Positions 24,606 to 37,376 of a DNA stretch of 64,000 nucleotides are shown here, piece by piece. Origin of the DNA: Buddleja alternifolia. Lineage: Eukaryota; Streptophyta; Magnoliopsida; Lamiales; Scrophulariaceae. Position 1 is the first letter of the stretch; every line of letters begins with the position of its first letter. The DNA lies in the NCBI GenBank assembly GCA_019426215.1, contig CM033397.1:30134480-30198479 (forward strand). The letters run 5' to 3'. Below the pieces are notes generated by a model, which saw only the letters and a list, made by a program, of their open reading frames with translations, was not told the DNA's origin and ran no database searches. Made by a program: the position numbers and the translations under genes.

Positions 24606-25096
24606 TTAACAACTGATCTCAAGTTTTATATATAGATTCTAAAATGGAAGTTTTATATACCAGATTCATGTAAATCATTAGGAAAACTTACAATTTCACC
24701 CTTGTTAACGAATTGAGCCCAAACAAAGAATTTAACAACTGATCTCAAGTCAAGTGATGATCGTATTGGTTCATCTATCAGCCCTATTAATTTATATGAA
24801 CATATAAGAAACAAAAAGAGTTAAAAATAAATAAGATAATAAGATAAAATGACAAGTTGTAACTGATAGGTCCTCTCTCTCTCTCTCTCTTTCTCTCTGT
24901 GTCTCTCTCTCTCTGTGTCTCTCTCTCTCTCTTTTCTTAAATCATAGTATCTTGAAGTGGAGAATACTTGCATAATTGACTTATATATGTCATTGGCTTC
25001 TCACCAATTAATTTTACCAGCCTATAGTCTTCAATACGTTAAATGATTGCTAAGAAAAAGGCATTTATTAAATATTTTATTTATGAAAACAGCAAT

Positions 25097-28000
25097 ATGT
25101 CCATTAATCGTGGTTGGATGTCGCATCGTCGAGATCAATATGGACAAATTACAAATGACTTCAGGAATGGAGTCATTGAATTCTTGGATTTTGCATATGC
25201 CAATGAGGACTGTGTATTTGATGGAAAAATAAAATGTCCTTGTTTTAGATGCTTTAACAGTAAGTTATTCGATCGTGAACAAGTCCATTTTCACCTTTTC
25301 AAAAATGGATTCATGCGAGGTTATAAGACTTGGGTTTTACATGGGGAACCTTATGAGACACCCTTTAGTGACTCTGTAGCGGAAGAGGAGTTCATTTTTG
25401 AACAACCATCTCAAACAACAAATGAGGGACGTTCTCGTATGAGAGATTTAGTGATGGACCTCGCCGGTCATGATTTTGAGTGGACTCCATCTTCTCATGA
25501 CCAACTACCAAATTCTGAGGCTCAAAAGTTTTTTGACTTGTTGAATGCTGCAGATGAGCCCCTATATAAGGGGTGTGAGAAACTTACAAAGCTTTCCACC
25601 ATGTCAAAATTCCTAAATATCAAGTCAGAGTTTAATATGTCAGAGGCATGCTATGATCGGATTATGTCGATAATGAAAGACATTTTGCCAGAAGAGGAAA
25701 AATGGCCACGCAGCTTCTACGAAACCAAAAAAGAGCTAAGCAAGCTTGGGCTTGCTTATGAGAAGATAGATGCTTGCATAAACAAATGCATGTTATACTA
25801 TAAAGAAAACAAGCATAAAGAAGAGTGTGTGGTCTGTCACCATCCTCGTTATAAGCCAGTAAAACCGGGTGCGAGAAAAAAAGTGCCCCATAGTGTGTTG
25901 CACTACTTGCCCATAACGCCAAGACTACAAAGGTTGTATATGTCAAGTCACTCTTGTGAGCACATGACTTGGCATAAAAAGTGTTTTGAAGATGGAATTA
26001 TGACACATCCTGCTCATGGTGAGGCATGGAAGCACTTTGACAATACACACACACAATTTTCTTCGGATCCACGTAGTATCCGTCTTGGCTTGTGTACAGA
26101 TGGTTTTAGTCCATTCAACATGTCTGGTGCTCCTTATTCATGTTGGCCAGTCATCCTCACCGTCTATAATCTCCCACCAGGTATGTGCATGCAACGACAA
26201 TATATGTATTTGAGTATGGTCATCCCTGGACCAAAGAGCCCAGGTAAAAATTTGGATGTCTTCTTGCGTCCTCTAATAGATGAACTAAAGATGTTGTGGG
26301 AAGCTGGAATCCAAACTTATGATGTGTGTAAGAAGGAAAACTTTCAAATGCGAGCAGCACTTTTGTGGACGATCAGTGATTTCCCTGCTAATGCCATGGT
26401 GTCTGGCTGGAGTACTCATGGACTAATGGCATGTCCATATTGTATGGAGTTAACAAAGTCTTTTTCACTCCGCAATGGTAGGAAGCCATCTTGGTTTGAT
26501 TGTCACCGTCAATTCTTGCCTATGGACCATCCTTTTAGAAATCAATCAAGGCAATTTTATAATAATAGAATTGAGATTGATCGGCCTCCTCCTCGATTAT
26601 CTGGTGAACAAATGCGTCAACGAGTGGAAAAACTTCCTAATATCACATTTGGTACACAAAGTGGCAAGCAAAAGATTGATGGATTTAACCGGACACATAA
26701 CTGGGTGAAAAAAAGCATCTTTTGGGAACTTCCTTATTGGCACACAAATCTTATTCGACACAATCTAGATGTGATGCACATTGAGAAAAATGTCTTTGAC
26801 AATATTTTTAATACAGTCATGGATGTGAAGGACAAATCGAAGGACAATGCTAATGCAAGAGCTGATCTGGAGTTGTACTGCTCGCGTCCTAACTTGCATT
26901 TGGTATATGATTCAAATGGAAAGCCTCGGAAACCTAAAGCACTCTACACTCTTACCAAGGAGCAAAAAAAAGAAGTGTGTGGGTGGGTGAAAAATTTAAA
27001 GCTACCTGACGGGTATGCGTCAAATATAGCCCGGTGTGTGAATGAACAGGAATGCAAATTTTACGGATTGAAGAGTCATGATTGCCATGTGTTTATGCAG
27101 AGATTACTTCCAATTGTATTTCGTAATCTACTACCTAAGGCAATTTGGGAGCCAATAACTGAGTTAAGTTGCTTTTTTAGAGACATTTGTGCAACTAAGC
27201 TCCGAGTATCAGACATGGAGCAACTTGAATCAAACATTGTGGAGACTATTTGTAGGCTTGAGAAAATCTTTCCTCCAGCATTCTTTGATTCAATGGAGCA
27301 CTTAATTGTGCATTTGGCTTATGAAGCTAATGTCGGAGGACCAGTCCAATATCGATGGATGTATCCTTTTGAAAGGTATTAATAAATGGATTAATATAAT
27401 GAAAAAATAGAATTCCAATAATATTAGATTTTCAATTAATTAGGATAATTTATGTGCTTCAGGTTTTTGCACCACTTAAAGAAGAAGGTAAAGAATCGAG
27501 CGCGAGTTGAGGCCTCAATTGTTCAGGCATATTTGATTGAGGAAATGTCTACTTTCTGCTCGTTATACTTTGAATCTACTACACAAACAAGACTAACTCG
27601 TGCCCCACGAAATGATGATGGGGGACAGGTTGATCCTAAGGGGCGTCTGTCAGTTTTTGCTCATCCAGGGCGACCATTGGGTCCCCCAATTGATCATAAA
27701 ATCTTGGAAGAAGTTGATTTGATGGCTGCACATAGATATATACTACTAAATTGTACAGAGCTCAATCCTATAATTGTGTAAGTGCCTTATCTTAGGAATT
27801 TCCTACTCATTAATTTCTTAAAGAAATAGCTTCAAGCATTTCAGTATTACAGGAAGTTTGATGCTGCTATGATGAAAGATAATCCGTCAATAAATCATAT
27901 TGAATTGGGCAGCTTGCGCGATACAAACTTTGTTGAATGGTTCAATAAATATGTAAGTTAATGTATTTCATATAAACTCATAAGATAGACTATCATGAAA

Positions 28001-28878
28001 AATATACTTATTAGTTTTTAACTTGTAAATAGGCTGAAGATCATAGTAATGCTGTTGATGATCGTATAGTTCGTTTGTCCTATTTACCATGTCGTGTGGC
28101 AAAACGTTATAAGGGCTACTTTGTGAACGGGTTCAAGTTTCATACAAAGGAGTACGGAAATTCCAAATCAACGATGAATAGTGGTGTATGGGTTTGGGGA
28201 ACCTCAAATGAGAATGATATGACAGATTATTATGGTATGTTGGAGGAAATAATTGAATTGGAGTATTTCGGAAATGAAAATAAGGTTGTATTATTTAAAT
28301 GTCACTGGTATGACACAACGTCTAATAATGGAATCAGAGTTCATCCACGTTTGAAGTTAGTTGAGATTAATCAAAAGTCAAAGCTTAATACCAGTGATAA
28401 ATTCATATTAGCTCAACAAGCTCAACAAGTATATTATACAGACTTCCCAAAGCACCCGATAAGGCATTCTAGAAGTAGAGTAAGAGGTGAATGGCGTGCA
28501 GTGTGCAAAATTAAAGCTAGAAGCAGAATTGACGTCCCTCATCTTGAGGAACATGATGATAATGACCAGTTAATTCATGAGGGTCCTTTTCAAGAGATGG
28601 AGGGCTCAATTTCTGAACCAAGAACTAACATGAATTTTGTTGAGGAGGATCATGATCCATTAAATCCAGATTTTGATTTACAAGAAGTTGATCCAAAAGA
28701 TCTTGCACGACCTCAAGCTCACTTATTTGATATTGCAGAAGAAGAAGAGGGAGAAGAAGAAGAGGATGATGAGGAGGGAGCATTCGAGAATCTCTTTTCC
28801 AATGATGAAGAAAATTTACACGAGAATGAAGATAATGAAATTTCTGATTGTGATGATGAAATTGATTATGATGATTGA
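25097..28878 (+). CDS. TNP2-type CACTA transposase (copy 1, complete), 4 exons
   Basis: Exons 25097-27375, 27463-27777, 27853-27952 and 28033-28878 join in phase to 1179 codons plus stop, a normal length for a TNP2/TNPD protein. The start at 25097 is chosen because the transposase-associated domain begins just after it (NRGWMSHRRDQYG); an upstream in-frame ATG at 25043 is possible. Domains in order: the transposase-associated domain with a CPCFRCFN cysteine cluster (residues 5-80), the Transposase_21 core (about 330-560; DGFSPFNMSG, WPVILTVYNLPP, PLIDELKMLW), DUF4218 (about 690-830; FPPAFFDSMEHLIVHLAYE) and DUF4216 (about 960-1040; YYGMLEEIIELEYFG). The tail is very acidic. In En/Spm the TNPD protein carries out end cleavage with TNPA. 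No stop or frameshift is seen, so it is potentially active. Confidence 0.93.
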
Positions 28879-29255
28879 GTAGACGTTTTTTTCTTTAAAG
28901 TCATGAATGTAATGAATCTTTTTATTTATAGATCAATTATCGATTATGAAGCAATTTCTATGATTCCTTTTGTGTTGTGCACATTTATAATTTGTATGTT
29001 TTTATGTATGAGCTTATAGTAAAAATGTGTTTCTATCATTGAATTTGTAATATATATATATATATATATATATATTAATTTGTCTATTATTGTGAATTTT
29101 ATACACAATGGTTAGAACAAGATAATGGAATTTCTGAAGCAATTTCTATAATTCCTTTTATGTTGTGCTCATTAATATTACTATTATTATTTTATTCATG
29201 AACTTTTAGTCAAATTGTGTCTTAATTTGTCTATTATTGTGAATTTTTATGCAGA
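28879..29255. other. Spacer between TNP2 and TNPA-like genes (copy 1)
   Basis: AT-rich spacer with a TA microsatellite at about 29050-29075. It contains a probable 5' UTR intron acceptor (TTTATGCAG) just before the TNPA-like ATG, so the second gene may be spliced upstream, possibly from a shared promoter as in En/Spm. Confidence 0.4.
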
Positions 29256-29461
29256 ATGGTTAGAACAAGAGGTGGTGGTCGATGCTTTCCTCCAGGCAGA
29301 AGGGAGCAATCTTCTGCAGTACGTGGTAGAAATTCCAATAGTTTATCGGTCGAAAATGACAACGAGATGCACGAAGAGTCGCCTATTGGCGTCAATGCTA
29401 CATTGGGTAGCTTAGCTAGCCCAACACGTAATGAGGTCATTGGGTATATTTTTTGTCAACC

Positions 29462-29504
<43 letters not shown>

Positions 29505-30142
29505 CACTAGGGCACACTCAATGTATGTGCAAATAAAATTATCTAATATAAATTAAATAGTTAATTATAATGTGCAATATAATATCAAGTACACAGAAGA
29601 GGAAAAAAATGCTAGATTTTCTCCAATGATTTATTACATAATAGAATACTCATAAGATTCTCTTAAAATAAAGTTGTTTTAGGCAAGTATGCAGTTAATA
29701 GTATTAGTCTTGTATTTGAATTTAAAGTCTTGACATTATAATACTTGAATTTGACATTATTTTTTTATTTGATAAAACTGTGAGTTTAGGAGTGGTGCAC
29801 AACAAAATCAGATTAGCGGATCGAGAAATCCTAATCGAAGGCGGCCTCGAACCCAACTTCGACAAAATAATCCAACTCTTGAAAGAGGTAACGATGCACA
29901 TGCACAAGAAAATGAGATAGAGGAGGAGCTAGCCCCCACTAACAACATCAACCCTCCATCAGTTACTAGTATTGTTCCTCCCTTCAGAACCAGACAACGA
30001 GGGCTCAATCGAGGGACTCCTCATCCAGCAGAACCTGGATTACGAATTTTGATTTCTATCTCTGGTCAAAGGTATTTTTGGATTCAGTTCTCTTATTTAT
30101 TCACTTATTATACTTGCGCAATTTTCATATGGTTGTTTTCTT

Positions 30143-30175
<33 letters not shown>

Positions 30176-32773
30176 CTATTTTAGTTTGGACTTTTTTGTT
30201 GGATAGTGAGAGCCAAGGTTCTAGGACGACTAATGTGCCTTAACTTTTCCACAAGTGAAGGTTTAGAATTTGATATTTTACATGTGGGTCCGGGATTTTT
30301 GTTGTTGAGAAATATGTGTAGTTGATAAGAAAAGATTGGATTTTAGGCTTTTAACTCAATTTATATCATAGATTCAGAGAAAAAGAACTTATTCTTTTCA
30401 TTCAGAATGTTGCTTTTGCTAATATTTTAAATAAGGGTGTAAACGAGTTGAGTTCGAGTCAAGCCTGGTCAAATTTTCTATGACTAATTGGCATCAGTGC
30501 ACCGAGAAGCTTGACACTTCTATATTTATTGCTAATTACATAAGAAAATGAAAAGATATGCCATGAAGTATGTTTGAATTTCTTTAAGTTGATTAGTGAC
30601 CCAATTTTTAGCAATTATGAACACCTTGTGTATAAAATTCTTTACCTTTTGTCCAACATTTGCAGTTGTGGGACCAAACGTAGTATTCCAGATCTCTTTA
30701 AGTCTAACAGTTCTTATATATACATATATTTATTTATTTATTTATTTGTACAGCGGATATTGATAATGCTAAGTTTAAAGTACTTTAGTCTTATATAATT
30801 GCTTAATCAAACCAACTTTTCTCATATGTGTTTTAACAATTCCCTTTACGCCAAAATCTCTATTAAGATGTTACTGCATTGATATTTATAGAATTCAGAT
30901 GTAAGAAATCGACTTTCACATGTTATTCATAATTCGTTATTACTTGCACAAATGACACTTCAATACATTGCGGATTACTTGTATAGAGGTCTGGACCCTG
31001 CTCATCTATCTGTTCTTGTACAACTAATAACGAATTATGAATAACTTGCAAAATATGTCTATGCAATAGATGTCTATGCTTAATAAAATTTATCTTTTGT
31101 GTTGTGAAATGGTGTAATCTGAAAGTTTCAAACCTTCAAGTGTGGTTCAAGAGATCTCTGCATCGGTTAAATACCATATAACAGGCCCTTGGCCGTCATG
31201 GGCACACTTTCCGGATCACCTAAAGACATGTCTTTGGGAGCTCTTTGAGGTTAGATTTGAAAATATTTCTTCTGAGCATATGTTTTAAATTTTTATGTAT
31301 TCAAACAAAGTTATTTAAATAGTATCTTAACTTCGAATTTTTGCTCTTAAAAATTGATATAATTGTCAATTTACCCCTTTTTAACGAAAAACCTTCTTTG
31401 ACAGGCCAAATACAGATGGACATTTGAAACAATAGATGATATTAAGCGTGTGTGGTGGGGCATTGCAAATCGACGTTACAGGGATATAATCTGCAAGGAA
31501 CGCAAAAAAGTCGAACTAAAAGTAAAGTCGAGTAAACCTTTGGATTGGAGAGGCCATGGTCCTAAATGGCTCGGAGAAAATACATGGAACAAGTTGTGCG
31601 AGGATCATTGGAGTACAGAGAAGTTCCAAAGAATGTCAGATGCTGGAAAAAATAATAGAAGGAGTTCGGCGGATGGTACAATGTCAACGCATACTGGTGG
31701 CTCAAGGCCTTTTGCAGTCCATGAAGAAGAAATGGTAAACTTTTTAATTTAAGAATTTTAGCGAAATTGTGGTTTATCAGTATATTACAAAATGTTACTA
31801 TTTTTTGTATTTATACAGGAAGATGAATATAAGCGCAAAGTTTCGAAAGTTGAGCTTTATGACCGTACCCATAGGACAAAACAAGGAAAAGGGGAATTCA
31901 TATGCGACAAAGCTAAGAGGGTGCGGGTAAGTTTTATAACAATTAAAAATTCATTTTCTTTGTTGATAGATTGATGAGATGAATTTTAAGATTCCAGAAT
32001 AGTAGATTTTCATGTGACATAAAAATCGTGGTTGGTGTATGGAATTATAGTGCATAACTTTTGCAATTGACTGCAAAAACTAATGTTAAAATAATTGGAT
32101 TTAAAAGACAAAATGTAGTCTTAAATTTAATTTGTTCTTTTATATGTTCATATAATTTATGGGCTTCTATGTAGCTTACATTAAATCTAAGGAATTTACA
32201 TTGAAATATGAGAATCATTTTCATTAAATTATTCATTGAACTTGATTGTTTTTGTAGGATGCGTATGACAATTTGGTTGAAGATAATTCTTTAAGTACTT
32301 TTAATCCTGATGCATGGATTGAGGCTTGTGGTGGTGTGCCCAAAGGTCGGGTATATGGATTTGGAAGTCAGCCTCCTCATCAAATTCTTGGTGACATTGC
32401 GCATTCTGTAGGCTCAAAATCTAAACGTTGGGAGGCATTCAACAATGCACAACAAGAATCAGATGAACGCTTTGAGAATTTAAAGAAAGAGATGGAGCAT
32501 ATGAAAGAGATGAATATGAAAATGATTAATCTTATTGGAGAACATCTCCCAGTCTCAGATTCAGTACGTCAACTGTTGCAAGACATCCAGTGGACAAACC
32601 ATACTCATGCCGGTGGATCTGGGGTACGAGAACAAGAATTTATGAGTGGTCTTCGTGAAGGTAGAAGACATGGTAAGAGTCCCGTTGATAGCAATAGAAC
32701 CAATAGTGAAAATACTAGGAGTAATGCTAGTATGTCTGATGCAAATGAGGATGATGAGAACGAGAGTAGTTAG
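29256..32773 (+). CDS. TNPA-like / Transposase_24 protein (copy 1), 6 exons
   Basis: Exons 29256-29443, 29790-30071, 31126-31249, 31405-31734, 31819-31926 and 32258-32773 join in phase to 515 codons plus stop. The start MVRTRGGGRCFPPGRREQ is typical of plant Ptta/En/Spm second proteins. The middle holds a Trp-rich region (WPSWAHFPDH, VWWGIANRRYRDIICKERKK). The C-terminal half has PDAWIEACGGVPKGRVYGFG, typical of Transposase_24, then a short coiled coil (QQESDERFENLKKEMEHMKE) and an acidic end. In En/Spm, TNPA binds the subterminal repeats and helps pair the ends; that role is inferred here. The third-exon acceptor (AATCTGAAAG) is weak but keeps the frame open. The gene follows TNP2 in the same direction. 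Confidence 0.82.
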
Positions 32774-32954
32774 ATTAACAACGATGAATGTGTTAGGAAT
32801 TTCGATACTAAGTTGGCACCTAGGATATTATGAGTAGCTTTGGATGATGTTTAACTTATTTGCTTTGTCTATTTTGGATATTTAATTTATCTTAGCATCT
32901 TTCTTTGTATTTATTGAGGTTTTAGTTTTTATTTTTACCGATTTTTTTAGAAAT

Positions 32955-33209
32955 GGGTTAAAAATGCATATTCGTTGTCATTGCTACAAGGAATTGTTTC
33001 GTAGCCAACAATAATTTTATACCAGGATAGCTACGGATATGCTTTGGATTCTCGTAAATGTTCCATTGCTATCACAATGCCATTTGCTATGGAGATTTTG
33101 TCATTGCTACGAATTCTCTACCATTACATTGCTACGAGTTCTTGTGGCTATCGCTATGGTATATGTAAATTCGATAACCTTGGCTATGAATATTGCAACA
33201 AATAGTTTG
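32955..33209. repeat. Truncated 3' subterminal repeat region (unit 1)
   Basis: GCTACGA and TTGCTAC motifs appear as in 40155-40409, then stop abruptly at the duplication junction. The remaining subterminal DNA and TIR are present only after unit 2. Confidence 0.8.
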
Positions 33210-33386
33210 GGCATGGAAGCATTTTGACAATAAACACACACAATTTCTTCGGATCCACGTAGTATCGTTGGCTCTGTGTAGTCAGACTGGTTTTAGTCCA
33301 CTTCAAACATCTGAAGATGCTCCTTATTCTGATGGCTAGGTGCCACCACGCACCACAGGTCGTGTAAACTCCCCACACGGTGGTGC
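33210..33386 (+). other. Degraded junction between the tandem units
   Basis: This stretch is a corrupted copy of 26023-26188. It starts GGCATGGAAGCATTTTGACA and can be followed through TTCGGATCCACGTAGTATC, GGTTTTAGTCCA and GCTCCTTATTC, but with many single-base insertions, deletions and substitutions (net about +11 bases). Identity then becomes near-perfect at 33387. Such a sharp change in quality is unlike uniform mutational decay. Confidence 0.85.
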
Positions 33387-36076
33387 ATGCAACGACAATA
33401 TATGTATTTGAGTATGGTCATCCCTGGACCAAAGAGCCCAGGTAAAAATTTGGATGTCTTCTTGCGTCCTCTAATAGATGAACTAAAGATGTTGTGGGAA
33501 GCTGGAATCCAAACTTATGATGTGTGTAAGAAGGAAAACTTTCAAATGCGAGCAGCACTTTTGTGGACGATCAGTGATTTCCCTGCTAATGCCATGGTGT
33601 CTGGCTGGAGTACTCATGGACTAATGGCATGTCCATATTGTATGGAGTTAACAAAGTCTTTTTCACTCCGCAATGGTAGGAAGCCATCTTGGTTTGATTG
33701 TCACCGTCAATTCTTGCCTATGGACCATCCTTTTAGAAATCAATCAAGGCAATTTTATAATAATAGAATTGAGATTGATCGGCCTCCTCCTCGATTATCT
33801 GGTGAACAAATGCGTCAACGAGTGGAAAAACTTCCTAATATCACATTTGGTACACAAAGTGGCAAGCAAAAGATTGATGGATTTAACCGGACACATAACT
33901 GGGTGAAAAAAAGCATCTTTTGGGAACTTCCTTATTGGCACACAAATCTTATTCGACACAATCTAGATGTGATGCACATTGAGAAAAATGTCTTTGACAA
34001 TATTTTTAATACAGTCATGGATGTGAAGGACAAATCGAAGGACAATGCTAATGCAAGAGCTGATCTGGAGTTGTACTGCTCGCGTCCTAACTTGCATTTG
34101 GTATATGATTCAAATGGAAAGCCTCGGAAACCTAAAGCACTCTACACTCTTACCAAGGAGCAAAAAAAAGAAGTGTGTGGGTGGGTGAAAAATTTAAAGC
34201 TACCTGACGGGTATGCGTCAAATATAGCCCGGTGTGTGAATGAACAGGAATGCAAATTTTACGGATTGAAGAGTCATGATTGCCATGTGTTTATGCAGAG
34301 ATTACTTCCAATTGTATTTCGTAATCTACTACCTAAGGCAATTTGGGAGCCAATAACTGAGTTAAGTTGCTTTTTTAGAGACATTTGTGCAACTAAGCTC
34401 CGAGTATCAGACATGGAGCAACTTGAATCAAACATTGTGGAGACTATTTGTAGGCTTGAGAAAATCTTTCCTCCAGCATTCTTTGATTCAATGGAGCACT
34501 TAATTGTGCATTTGGCTTATGAAGCTAATGTCGGAGGACCAGTCCAATATCGATGGATGTATCCTTTTGAAAGGTATTAATAAATGGATTAATATAATGA
34601 AAAAATAGAATTCCAATAATATTAGATTTTCAATTAATTAGGATAATTTATGTGCTTCAGGTTTTTGCACCACTTAAAGAAGAAGGTAAAGAATCGAGCG
34701 CGAGTTGAGGCCTCAATTGTTCAGGCATATTTGATTGAGGAAATGTCTACTTTCTGCTCGTTATACTTTGAATCTACTACACAAACAAGACTAACTCGTG
34801 CCCCACGAAATGATGATGGGGGACAGGTTGATCCTAAGGGGCGTCTGTCAGTTTTTGCTCATCCAGGGCGACCATTGGGTCCCCCAATTGATCATAAAAT
34901 CTTGGAAGAAGTTGATTTGATGGCTGCACATAGATATATACTACTAAATTGTACAGAGCTCAATCCTATAATTGTGTAAGTGCCTTATCTTAGGAATTTC
35001 CTACTCATTAATTTCTTAAAGAAATAGCTTCAAGCATTTCAGTATTACAGGAAGTTTGATGCTGCTATGATGAAAGATAATCCGTCAATAAATCATATTG
35101 AATTGGGCAGCTTGCGCGATACAAACTTTGTTGAATGGTTCAATAAATATGTAAGTTAATGTATTTCATATAAACTCATAAGATAGACTATCATGAAAAA
35201 TATACTTATTAGTTTTTAACTTGTAAATAGGCTGAAGATCATAGTAATGCTGTTGATGATCGTATAGTTCGTTTGTCCTATTTACCATGTCGTGTGGCAA
35301 AACGTTATAAGGGCTACTTTGTGAACGGGTTCAAGTTTCATACAAAGGAGTACGGAAATTCCAAATCAACGATGAATAGTGGTGTATGGGTTTGGGGAAC
35401 CTCAAATGAGAATGATATGACAGATTATTATGGTATGTTGGAGGAAATAATTGAATTGGAGTATTTCGGAAATGAAAATAAGGTTGTATTATTTAAATGT
35501 CACTGGTATGACACAACGTCTAATAATGGAATCAGAGTTCATCCACGTTTGAAGTTAGTTGAGATTAATCAAAAGTCAAAGCTTAATACCAGTGATAAAT
35601 TCATATTAGCTCAACAAGCTCAACAAGTATATTATACAGACTTCCCAAAGCACCCGATAAGGCATTCTAGAAGTAGAGTAAGAGGTGAATGGCGTGCAGT
35701 GTGCAAAATTAAAGCTAGAAGCAGAATTGACGTCCCTCATCTTGAGGAACATGATGATAATGACCAGTTAATTCATGAGGGTCCTTTTCAAGAGATGGAG
35801 GGCTCAATTTCTGAACCAAGAACTAACATGAATTTTGTTGAGGAGGATCATGATCCATTAAATCCAGATTTTGATTTACAAGAAGTTGATCCAAAAGATC
35901 TTGCACGACCTCAAGCTCACTTATTTGATATTGCAGAAGAAGAAGAGGGAGAAGAAGAAGAGGATGATGAGGAGGGAGCATTCGAGAATCTCTTTTCCAA
36001 TGATGAAGAAAATTTACACGAGAATGAAGATAATGAAATTTCTGATTGTGATGATGAAATTGATTATGATGATTGA
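33387..36076 (+). pseudogene. TNP2-type transposase, copy 2, 5'-truncated
   Basis: Exons 33387-34573, 34661-34975, 35051-35150 and 35231-36076 correspond exactly to copy 1. The first 364 or so codons are missing: the transposase-associated domain and the start of Transposase_21. The frame just upstream (33210-33386) is scrambled. The retained part has no stop or frameshift. With no normal start it is unlikely to make an active enzyme, although an internal ATG opens at 33387. Confidence 0.9.
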
Positions 36077-36245
36077 GTAGACGTTTTTTTCTTTAAAGTC
36101 ATGAATGTAATGAATCTTTTTATTTATAGATCAATTATCGATTATGAAGCAATTTCTATGATTCCTTTTGTGTTGTGCACATTTATAATTTGTATGTTTT
36201 TATGTATGAGCTTATAGTAAAAATGTGTTTCTATCATTGAATTTG

Positions 36246-36281
<36 letters not shown>

Positions 36282-36457
36282 TTGTCTATTATTGTGAATT
36301 TTATACACAATGGTTAGAACAAGATAATGGAATTTCTGAAGCAATTTCTATAATTCCTTTTATGTTGTGCTCATTAATATTACTATTATTATTTTATTCA
36401 TGAACTTTTAGTCAAATTGTGTCTTAATTTGTCTATTATTGTGAATTTTTATGCAGA

Positions 36458-36663
36458 ATGGTTAGAACAAGAGGTGGTGGTCGATGCTTTCCTCCAGGCA
36501 GAAGGGAGCAATCTTCTGCAGTACGTGGTAGAAATTCCAATAGTTTATCGGTCGAAAATGACAACGAGATGCACGAAGAGTCGCCTATTGGCGTCAATGC
36601 TACATTGGGTAGCTTAGCTAGCCCAACACGTAATGAGGCCATTGGGTATATTTTTTGTCAACC

Positions 36664-36700
<37 letters not shown>

Positions 36701-37338
36701 CACTAGGGCACACTCAATGTGTGTGCAAATAAAATTATCTAATATAAATTAAATAGTTAATTATAATGTGCAATATAATATCAAGTACACAGAAGAGGAA
36801 AAAAATGCTAGATTTTCTCCAATGATTTATTACATAATAGAATACTCATAAGATTCTCTTAAAATAAAGTTGTTTTAGGCAAGTATGCAGTTAATAGTAT
36901 TAGTCTTGTATTTGAATTTAAAGTCTTGACATTATAATACTTGAATTTGACATTATTTTTTTATTTGATAAAACTGTGAGTTTAGGAGTGGTGCACAACA
37001 AAATCAGATTAGCGGATCGAGAAATCCTAATCGAAGGCGGCCTCGAACCCAACTTCGACAAAATAATCCAACTCTTGAAAGAGGTAACGATGCACATGCA
37101 CAAGAAAATGAGATAGAGGAGGAGCTAGCCCCCACTAACAACATCAACCCTCCATCAGTTACTAGTATTGTTCCTCCCTTCAGAACCAGACAACGAGGGC
37201 TCAATCGAGGGACTCCTCATCCAGCAGAACCTGGATTACGAATTTTGATTTCTATCTCTGGTCAAAGGTATTTTTGGATTCAGTTCTCTTATTTATTCAC
37301 TTATTATACTTGCGCAATTTTCATATGGTTGTTTTCTT

Positions 37339-37376
<38 letters not shown>

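Larger units (their letters stand above)
26023..33209 (+). repeat. 7.2-kb tandem duplication, unit 1
   Basis: The sequence from within the TNP2 Transposase_21 domain to the 3' subterminal region is repeated at 33210-40409. From 26189 onward the copies are aligned at an offset of 7198-7202. By eye I found three single-base differences (29437 T/C, 29525 A/G, 32110 A/G in unit 1) and three microsatellite length differences (about 29050, 29470-29500 and 30150). Confidence 0.95.

Noticed and set aside
24205..24612. Overlapping ORFs on both strands over the TG repeats
   Set aside because: Their length comes from a stop-free dinucleotide repeat and the 24-bp tandem unit.
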